From the NCBI GenBank assembly GCA_023386255.1, contig JAEWKB010000054.1, positions 1-11,999 of the forward strand: DNA of 11,999 nucleotides, written 5' to 3'. The notes under the pieces are model-generated. The model worked only from the letters and a program-made list of their open reading frames with translations. It did no database searches and was not told where the DNA came from. A program made the translations under genes and the position numbers. Positions 7,180 to 11,999 of this stretch are shown piece after piece; the first letter of the stretch is position 1, and each line of letters starts with the position of its first letter. Source of the DNA: Bacteroidota bacterium (GTDB taxonomy: Bacteria > Bacteroidota > Bacteroidia > Flavobacteriales > Flavobacteriaceae).

Positions 7180-7731
7180 ATGAAGAAGTTTCCACTAAAC
7201 AGGGTAGTACGATTACTGGAGCCCGGGCCGTTGGTTCTTGTAACTACTGCAGACAAGGATAAAAATAATATAATGACTATGGGGTTTCACATGATGGTAC
7301 AGCATAATCCGCCTTTAATTGCGTTTATTATTGGCCCATGGGATTTCAGTCATAAAGCTCTTATGAAAAGTAAAGAGTGCGTTATAGCAATCCCGGGAGT
7401 TGATTTAATGGAAAAAGCAGTTGATATTGGGAATTGCAGTGGTGCCGATATAGACAAGTTTAAAAAATTCAGATTAGAAAGCCTTCAGGCGGAAAAAGTT
7501 AAAGCACCGCTGATAGGCCAATGTCTCGCTAATATAGAGTGTAAAGTTGTAAATAACCAATTATCAGGCAAATATAATCTTTTTGTGGTTGAAGCTGTGC
7601 AGGCGTGGGTTAACACTGACAGGAGAGAGCAGCGCATCTTTCATCATAGAGGTGACGGAACCTTTAGCGTAGAAGGCCGCATAAAAGATTTAAAGAACAG
7701 AATGATCAAGTGGCAGGAAATAACGAAATAG
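7180..7731 (+). CDS. Flavin reductase-like (FMN-binding split-barrel) family protein
   Basis: A 183-residue protein with the flavin reductase-like split-barrel pattern. It opens with RLLEPGPLVLVTTADKDKNNIMTMGFHMMVQ, corresponding to the first strands and FMN-phosphate-contacting region. NPPLIAFIIGPWDFSHKALMKSKECVIAIPG follows, then the GADIDKFKKF block and the late KYNLFVVEAVQAWVN strand. Members either reduce free flavin with NAD(P)H for a partner monooxygenase or act as FMN-binding flavoredoxin-like proteins; the sequence does not decide which. No monooxygenase gene is adjacent. There is no signal peptide or membrane span, so it should be cytoplasmic. The start at 7180 gives the normal N-terminus for the group. 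The Crp/Fnr-type regulator starts 69 bp downstream in the same direction and may share control. Confidence 0.85.
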   Translation: MKKFPLNRVVRLLEPGPLVLVTTADKDKNNIMTMGFHMMVQHNPPLIAFIIGPWDFSHKALMKSKECVIAIPGVDLMEKAVDIGNCSGADIDKFKKFRLESLQAEKVKAPLIGQCLANIECKVVNNQLSGKYNLFVVEAVQAWVNTDRREQRIFHHRGDGTFSVEGRIKDLKNRMIKWQEITK

Positions 7732-7800
7732 CCTTAAAGCAGTTACGGTAATTGAATTTGAGTTATTTGATTTATTAAACATTAATAATTTTACTGAGTC

Positions 7801-8367
7801 ATGGAAGAACTGATCCGGTATATTTTGAGCTTTGGCAACCTTAATGAACAACAAACAGAACTTATTAAAAGTAAAGGAAATACTTTAAATGTAAATAAAG
7901 GTGATTACTTCTCAGAAGCCGGAAAAATACCAAAAGATGTTGGATTTGTAGTTGAAGGTGTCATGCGTGGCTGTTACTTTAATAATAAAGGAGACGAGAT
8001 TACGAGATGTTTTATTGCTGAAAATAACCTTGTGTGCGACTATGTAAACTTTGAGGCAAATACATCGTCATCCGAATACCTTCAGGCTATTACAGATTGC
8101 AACCTGATTGTTTTTTCAAAAGGTGAGTGGGATGAACTCTCTAATATTATTGTAGGGTGGGACAACATTAAAAACAAAATGGTGCAGCTTTGCATGTACC
8201 AAAAATCGAGGAAAGGACCTGTAATATCGGAGGATGCTACCACAAGATATTTAGCATTTCTGAAAAATTACCCCTCAGTTATTAATCGTGTACCGTTGTC
8301 ATATGTCGCCTCATATCTGGGGGTAACACAACAATCATTAAGTAGAATAAGAAAAAATATCCGGTAA
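7801..8367 (+). CDS. Crp/Fnr family transcriptional regulator
   Basis: A 188-residue regulator. Residues about 28-110 form a cyclic-nucleotide-binding-type beta-roll (KGDYFSEAGKIPKDVGFVVEGVMRGCYFNNKGDE...), followed by a dimer helix (about 110-135) and a winged helix with a helix-turn-helix at about 164-185 (VPLSYVASYLGVTQQSLSRIRK). The phosphate-binding cassette of true cAMP receptors (GE...R.A) is not conserved; the equivalent region reads FIAENNLVCDYVNFEANTSSSEYLQAI. There is no N-terminal cysteine cluster for an Fe-S centre either. The ligand is therefore unknown, as for many Bacteroidota Crp/Fnr paralogues. The SDR gene starts 75 bp downstream on the same strand, making it the most likely local target. 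Membership in the family is clear; the regulated gene is inference. Confidence 0.9.
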   Translation: MEELIRYILSFGNLNEQQTELIKSKGNTLNVNKGDYFSEAGKIPKDVGFVVEGVMRGCYFNNKGDEITRCFIAENNLVCDYVNFEANTSSSEYLQAITDCNLIVFSKGEWDELSNIIVGWDNIKNKMVQLCMYQKSRKGPVISEDATTRYLAFLKNYPSVINRVPLSYVASYLGVTQQSLSRIRKNIR

Positions 8368-8396
8368 TTCACTTTTTACCATTTGTTAAACACCAC

Positions 8397-8404
8397 CACC
8401 TTTG
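8397..8404 (+). promoter_or_regulatory. Candidate -7 element for the carbonyl-reductase-like SDR gene
   Basis: CACCTTTG matches TAnnTTTG at every defined position but the first, and is followed by CA as often seen in Bacteroidota promoters. It lies 38 bp before the ATG at 8443. The -33 region (TTTT at about 8374-8377) is only a weak match. If real, it lies inside the longer TTG-initiated frame and argues for the ATG start. Confidence 0.35.
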
Positions 8405-8442
8405 CATGGCCGAATTTTGTAATTGAACTTAAAGATTACAAA

Positions 8443-9183
8443 ATGAAAACAGTACTAATTACAGGAGCAAACAAGGGTATTGGCTTTGAAACTGCCAGAC
8501 AGCTTTTACAAAAGGATTTTAAAGTATTTATTGGGAGCCGGAATATTGAAAATGGCCTGGATGCAGTAAAGAAATTAAATGCCGAAGGATTTGCTAATGT
8601 TGAAGCAATACAACTTGATGTTACCGACATTAATTCAATTCAAAACGCACGTGAAGAAATTGGGGTAAAAACAGCAGTACTTGATGTGCTTATTAATAAT
8701 GCAGGTATTAATGGCGGTAGTGCCCCATATACTGTTCTTGAAGCCACTACTGATGAATATCTGAATGCGCTTAAAACCAATGTAGTTGGAGTAGCGAATG
8801 TCACGCAGGTATTTATAGAGTTATTGAATAATGCATCTGAACCAAGGATAGTTAATGTTAGCACGAGTGTTGGTTCTTTATCCTTGCAGAGCGATCCGCG
8901 GTGGCCTTCATATAACTATGCTAAGTATGGCGTTTATGCTATATCAAAAGCTGCTTTAAATATGTATACTATACAGTTAGCTTATGAGTTGCGAAATACT
9001 AATTTTAAAGTTAATGCAGTTTGCCCCGGGTTGACAAAGACGCATTTTACATTTTTTAACGGCGGTGAAGTAAGCACTGCCGCAAGCAGGATTATTAAAT
9101 ATGCCCTGATAGATAAGAATGGGCCAACAGGCAAATTTTTCAGTGAAGAAACAAACCCTGAAAACGGAGAGATTAGCTGGTAA
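8443..9183 (+). CDS. SDR family NAD(P)-dependent oxidoreductase, carbonyl reductase-like
   Basis: A 246-residue short-chain dehydrogenase beginning MKTVLITGANKGIGFETARQ, the cofactor motif (residues 7-14) in the form typical of carbonyl-reductase-1-like and plant menthone-reductase-like SDRs. An Arg in GSRN after the second strand suggests NADPH preference. NNAG, KTN, Ser142 (in NVSTSVG) and Tyr165-xxx-Lys169 (YAISKAAL) complete the active site. The Ser-Tyr spacing is 23 rather than 13 residues, reflecting an insert (LSLQSDPRWPSYNYAKYG), as in that subgroup. The frame is open upstream to a TTG at 8383, but the ATG at 8443 gives the standard SDR start. Expected reaction: NADPH-dependent reduction of aldehydes, ketones or quinones; the substrate is unknown. 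It follows the Crp/Fnr gene and ends at a hairpin facing the AraC gene. Confidence 0.92.
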   Translation: MKTVLITGANKGIGFETARQLLQKDFKVFIGSRNIENGLDAVKKLNAEGFANVEAIQLDVTDINSIQNAREEIGVKTAVLDVLINNAGINGGSAPYTVLEATTDEYLNALKTNVVGVANVTQVFIELLNNASEPRIVNVSTSVGSLSLQSDPRWPSYNYAKYGVYAISKAALNMYTIQLAYELRNTNFKVNAVCPGLTKTHFTFFNGGEVSTAASRIIKYALIDKNGPTGKFFSEETNPENGEISW

Positions 9184-9243
9184 GCGGTCAATTAAGTAAT
9201 TTAAGTATCCAGAGCATTTTTGCGCATGACCGGAAATCTTAAT

Positions 9244-9277
9244 AATCAAAGCCTCAGGTGTTCATGAGGCTTTGATT
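9244..9277. terminator. Bidirectional hairpin terminator between the SDR and AraC genes
   Basis: AATCAAAGCCTCA (9244-9256) and TGAGGCTTTGATT (9265-9277) are perfect 13-bp inverted arms with an 8-base loop. The arms end in A/T-rich tracts on both sides, and the site sits between two convergent genes, 60 bp after the SDR stop and 9 bp after the AraC stop, so it can serve both strands. Confidence 0.78.
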
Positions 9278-9286
9278 ACGTGTATA

Positions 9287-10183
9287 TTAATTAAACTGTT
9301 TGCGAAACTCTATGGGTGACAAGCTTGTTTTCTTTTTAAAGAGGGTGCTGAATGACTGCGGGTGCTCAAAACCAAGGGCAAAGGCAATTTCGCTGACCGA
9401 CAGGTTTGTTGTTGCAAGTTTTTCCTTAGCCCGCTCAATCATTTTTTCATGAATATGTTGCTGGGTGTTAAGCCCTGTGTGTATGCGGAGGAAATCACTC
9501 AGATAGTTAGGAGACAGGTTCATTGCGCCTGCAATATGCTGTACCGTAAGCAATCCCTGGCTTAAAGCCATATCGCCTGTAAAATACTCATTTAAAAGCT
9601 TATCAAATTTGGCAAGCATATGGTGGTTGCTGCTTTTCCGGGTCAGGAACTGCCGCTCGTAGTAGCGGTTTGAATAATTCAGCAATAGCTCGATTTGCGA
9701 GAGGATTATTTCCGTAGTATGCCGGTCAATATGCATACATTCAATGTCAATCCTGTCTAAGATAGCAACAAGGTTGCTTTCCTCTTCTGCCGAAAGGTGC
9801 AGGGCTTCGTTTACGGCATACGAGAAGAAGCCATATCCCGAAATGCTGGTAGCCAAATTATGAGTTAGCAGAAAATCAGGGTGGAAGATCAAAAGGTATC
9901 CTGAACCACATTCTACTGACTGTAGATCCAGTGACTGTACCTGATTAGGTGCGGTAAAGCTTAGTACACCATTATCATAGTCATAATGCTGCTGGCCATA
10001 ACGCACTTTTCCTTTCGCATCCCGCTTGAGGGCGATGCAGTAAAAGCTATTTACAAACCCTTTCCATACATCATCTTCCACGAAAATGCTTTCAGCCAGG
10101 TTAATTACGCTTACCAGCGGATGGCGTGGCTCGGGCAAAGAGAGTAACCTGTGAAATTCGGAAATACTCTTGATTATATTCAT
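9287..10183 (-). CDS. AraC family transcriptional regulator
   Basis: A 298-residue regulator. The C-terminal third (about residues 195-298) is an AraC/XylS DNA-binding domain with two helix-turn-helix units: LTVQHIAGAMNLSPNYLSDFLR (about 212-233) and LSVSEIAFALGFEHPQSFSTLFKK (about 261-284), then TSLSPIEFRKQF, the classic domain end. The N-terminal part holds a cupin-like ligand pocket (about residues 45-105, with GVLSFTAPNQVQSL) of the type found in Bacteroidota AraC proteins beside SDR or aldo/keto reductase genes. The ligand is unknown. The gene lies 52 bp downstream of the aldo/keto reductase gene in the same direction and may be co-transcribed with it, suggesting that it controls its own operon. 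Confidence 0.93.
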   Translation of the reverse strand: MNIIKSISEFHRLLSLPEPRHPLVSVINLAESIFVEDDVWKGFVNSFYCIALKRDAKGKVRYGQQHYDYDNGVLSFTAPNQVQSLDLQSVECGSGYLLIFHPDFLLTHNLATSISGYGFFSYAVNEALHLSAEEESNLVAILDRIDIECMHIDRHTTEIILSQIELLLNYSNRYYERQFLTRKSSNHHMLAKFDKLLNEYFTGDMALSQGLLTVQHIAGAMNLSPNYLSDFLRIHTGLNTQQHIHEKMIERAKEKLATTNLSVSEIAFALGFEHPQSFSTLFKKKTSLSPIEFRKQFN

Positions 10184-10235
10184 ACTGCTAATTTACAATA
10201 TATTAGAAATTTCGGAGCTTTTACTTACTGCAATC

Positions 10236-11234
10236 TCAGTCAATGAGGCCCATGCTGAACTCATCATAAGGATTCCCGGTATCCGTACCCAGCGGTACTA
10301 TTTTCTCAAGTCGATTAAGTTCCTCACTACTCAGGCTTACAGCGGAAGCAGCAATATTCTGCTCAAGGTATTTCCTGCGTTTGGTTCCCGGTATTGGTAG
10401 AATGTTTTTGCTTATTATCCAGGCGAGTGCCAGTTGCGAAGGTGTTATGTTCTTTTCTGATGCCAAACGTTCGATTGCATTGACCAATTCAATATTTTTA
10501 TAGAAATGCTCCGGTTGAAAGCGCGGGATGTTCCTGCGAAAATCATTTTCAGGCAAGTCATCGATAGTTTTTATCTGGCCTGATAAGAAGCCACGTCCGA
10601 GTGGCGAATAGGCAACAAACCCAATTTGCAGTTCATTTAATGTATTTAGTATCCCACGTTGCTCAACACTCCGCTCAAACAGTGAATATTCACTTTGCAC
10701 AGCGGTAATAGGATGCACCTTGTGTGCCCTCTTTACGGTTTCAGATGAGACCTCCGATAGCCCCAGATACCGTACTTTTCCTTCCTGCACCAACTGCGAC
10801 ATTGCCTCAACAGTTTCCTCTATGGGTGTCCTCTTATCAAGCCGGTGAAGATAGTACAGGTCAATGTAATCTGTGTTCAGGTTTTTAAGCGATCGTTCAA
10901 CGGCTTTCTTCACGTATTCTTTTTTTCCATTTATAGCCCAGGTCACTTTGTTGTTGTCATCAATTTCCCAGCCAAATTTTGTAGCGATAATGTACTGGTC
11001 TCTTTTGCCTTTTATAGCCTTTGCAATGAGCTGCTCATTTTTAAAAGGCCCGTACAGGTCTGCGGTGTCCAAAAAATTACCGCCCAGTTCAAGAGAGCGG
11101 TGTATGGTAGCTATGGCTTCCTTTTCATCTGCGGGGCCATACATGTTACCTTCTTCAAAACCGGTCATGCCCATACATCCCAGCCCAATAACAGGCACAT
11201 TAAGTCCCTGATTTCCTAAAGATCTTGTTTTCAT
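10236..11234 (-). CDS. Aldo/keto reductase
   Basis: A 332-residue NADPH-dependent reductase of the aldo/keto reductase superfamily with a TIM-barrel fold. The start MKTRSLGNQGLNVPVIGLGCMGM is typical of the YajO/AKR13-like group. The catalytic tetrad is complete: Asp56 (FLDTAD), Tyr61 (LYG), Lys86 (ATKFG) and His130 (YYLHR). Late motifs include SEYSLFER at 181-188, VAYSPLGRGFLSG, SQLALAWI and PIPGTKRRKYLEQN, the last binding the 2'-phosphate of NADPH. Expected reaction: reduction of aldehydes or ketones to alcohols; substrate not predictable. It is cytoplasmic, of normal length, and probably the first gene of an operon with the AraC regulator. It diverges from the response regulator across about 205 bp. 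Confidence 0.95.
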   Translation of the reverse strand: MKTRSLGNQGLNVPVIGLGCMGMTGFEEGNMYGPADEKEAIATIHRSLELGGNFLDTADLYGPFKNEQLIAKAIKGKRDQYIIATKFGWEIDDNNKVTWAINGKKEYVKKAVERSLKNLNTDYIDLYYLHRLDKRTPIEETVEAMSQLVQEGKVRYLGLSEVSSETVKRAHKVHPITAVQSEYSLFERSVEQRGILNTLNELQIGFVAYSPLGRGFLSGQIKTIDDLPENDFRRNIPRFQPEHFYKNIELVNAIERLASEKNITPSQLALAWIISKNILPIPGTKRRKYLEQNIAASAVSLSSEELNRLEKIVPLGTDTGNPYDEFSMGLID

Positions 11235-11257
11235 AATAGTGCTTTAATTTTCTGATA

Positions 11258-11265
11258 CAAAGTTC
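11258..11265 (-). promoter_or_regulatory. Candidate -7 element for the aldo/keto reductase gene
   Basis: The minus strand reads GAACTTTG, matching TAnnTTTG except at the first base, 23 bp before the ATG at 11234. A TTTG lies further upstream but at a spacing of about 26 bp, longer than usual, so this is a tentative call. Confidence 0.3.
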
Positions 11266-11289
11266 AGTGATTTTATGCTGAGATTTGTA

Positions 11290-11314
11290 TGCAAAGCCCT
11301 TAAGCTTGTTTGCA
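11290..11314. repeat. Inverted repeat in the divergent aldo/keto reductase-response regulator gap
   Basis: TGCAAA (11290-11295) and TTTGCA (11309-11314) are perfect 6-bp arms; inside them AAGC and GCTT (11294-11297 and 11304-11307) give an alternative inner pairing around CCTTAA. The position, upstream of both divergent genes, suits an operator, but the arms are short and the binder is unknown. Confidence 0.35.
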
Positions 11315-11386
11315 GATCCACGACAGCTTGCTTTATATGCACAATACCCATAATAGATTTATCCGATAGAAATCATGTTTTTTATG

Positions 11387-11416
11387 ATGCTTAAGGAATA
11401 ACAGGTTACTAAGCAT
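11387..11416. repeat. Inverted repeat upstream of the response regulator gene
   Basis: ATGCTTA (11387-11393) and TAAGCAT (11410-11416) are perfect 7-bp arms 16 bp apart, followed by a run of seven A (11417-11423) and then the AT-rich region before the ATG at 11440. It may be an operator for the regulator gene; its function is not shown by sequence alone. Confidence 0.35.
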
Positions 11417-11439
11417 AAAAAAAGTATATATTTATAGGT

Positions 11440-11999
11440 ATGAAAATTCTTGTAGTAGAGGATCAGGACGGCATACTCAATTTTCTTAAGCAAGGACTCG
11501 AAGAAGAGGGTTATAGTATTGATATGGCTCAGGATGGCATAACAGGATTGGCTAAGGCACAGGCTCAAAAATATTCACTTATCCTGCTGGACTGGATGCT
11601 GCCAAAAATGAGCGGGCTTGAAGTGTGCCATAAATTAAGGCTTGCAGATAAAACCACCCCCATAATATTCCTTACCGCAAGAGATACGCTTGAGGATACC
11701 ATTAAAGGGCTAAAAGCAGGTGCAAATGATTATATAAAGAAACCATTCAGCTTTGAGGAGCTGCTAGCCAGGATTAATGTGCAATTACGGCATCATGATG
11801 TAGAAAAGCCTGAATATTCACTGGCAAATATAACCCTGAAAACCGAAACCCATCAGGTGTTCAGGGACGGGGAGGAAGTGCACCTCACCCAAAAAGAATT
11901 TTTTTTGCTGGAATATCTTATGAAAAACAAAGGGAAAGTGTGTACACGTGAAGATATTATAAGGGATGTATGGAATATTCATTTTGACTATGACACAGG
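11440..11999 (+). CDS. OmpR/PhoB family response regulator (3' truncated by window end)
   Basis: The frame starts at an ATG and runs open to the window edge; 186 full codons are seen. Residues 1-115 are a receiver domain: acidic pocket Glu7/Asp8, phosphorylation site Asp51 (LLDWMLP), Thr79 (FLTA) and Lys101 (YIKKPF). From about residue 125 a winged-helix effector domain of the OmpR/PhoB type begins (LKTETHQVFRDGEEVHLTQK, then FFLLEYLMKNKGKVCTREDI and VW), cut before the final recognition helix and hairpin. A full protein would be about 225-230 residues. It should be a DNA-binding regulator controlled by a sensor histidine kinase, usually encoded directly downstream, that is, outside this window. 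The cluster LKQGLEEEGYSIDMAQDG resembles CusR/ArlR-type regulators, but the stimulus cannot be inferred. Confidence 0.95.
   Translation, partial: MKILVVEDQDGILNFLKQGLEEEGYSIDMAQDGITGLAKAQAQKYSLILLDWMLPKMSGLEVCHKLRLADKTTPIIFLTARDTLEDTIKGLKAGANDYIKKPFSFEELLARINVQLRHHDVEKPEYSLANITLKTETHQVFRDGEEVHLTQKEFFLLEYLMKNKGKVCTREDIIRDVWNIHFDYDT

Noticed and set aside
10845..11219. Two overlapping plus-strand open frames inside the aldo/keto reductase gene
   Set aside because: Both are antisense to a gene with a complete catalytic tetrad and show no domain pattern.
11359..11568. Minus-strand 69-codon open frame across the response regulator start
   Set aside because: Overlaps the clear receiver-domain coding sequence and its upstream AT-rich region; no homology pattern.
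1..11999. Search for CRISPR arrays, insertion sequences, tRNA/rRNA genes, phage or defence genes
   Set aside because: No spaced direct repeats, transposase or integrase motifs, cloverleaf-like sequences or defence-type domains were seen by eye; every gap of note is under 300 bp and is filled by promoters, hairpins or AT-rich spacer.

Overview
The window looks like a chromosomal segment from a Bacteroidota member, most likely a Flavobacteriaceae/Flavobacterium-type organism. The evidence is the moderately AT-rich coding sequence, AT-rich intergenic gaps with little Shine-Dalgarno signal, promoter-like elements resembling the Bacteroidota -7 box TAnnTTTG (clearest at 6070-6099), and protein types common in that phylum. 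No rRNA, tRNA, CRISPR array, insertion sequence, integrase or phage gene is visible. Thirteen protein genes are supported; the first and last are cut by the window edges.

Left part (1-4580), envelope and housekeeping. In order: the 3' end of an OprO/P-like outer-membrane porin (+), a class V PLP enzyme of the cysteine desulfurase/selenocysteine lyase type (+), a convergent LpxL/HtrB-type acyltransferase (-) that overlaps it by 23 bp, a divergent rhomboid protease (+), and a secreted SIMPL-domain (YggE-like) protein (+) closed by a clear intrinsic terminator.

Middle part (4620-7042). A short-chain dehydrogenase with a twin-arginine type N-terminus, resembling E. coli YghA, is followed after 6 bp by a small SnoaL/NTF2-fold protein, so the two probably form an operon. 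A perfect 8-bp-arm palindrome lies just before the dehydrogenase start. Next is a DUF808 (YedI-like) inner-membrane protein with its own recognisable promoter and terminator.

Right part (7180-11234), small-molecule reduction with local regulators. On the + strand: a flavin-reductase-like protein, a Crp/Fnr-type regulator and a carbonyl-reductase-like SDR. On the - strand: an aldo/keto reductase followed by an AraC-type regulator. The two halves meet at a 13-bp perfect hairpin that could terminate both strands. The arrangement suggests two regulator/reductase pairs for reactive carbonyls, quinones or xenobiotics, but substrates cannot be read from sequence. The window ends inside an OmpR/PhoB-type response regulator, whose sensor kinase is expected just outside.

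I found no convincing wholly new system. The best leads are the Tat-type SDR/SnoaL cassette with its palindrome, the CxC-bearing class V PLP enzyme, and the paired reductase/regulator island.
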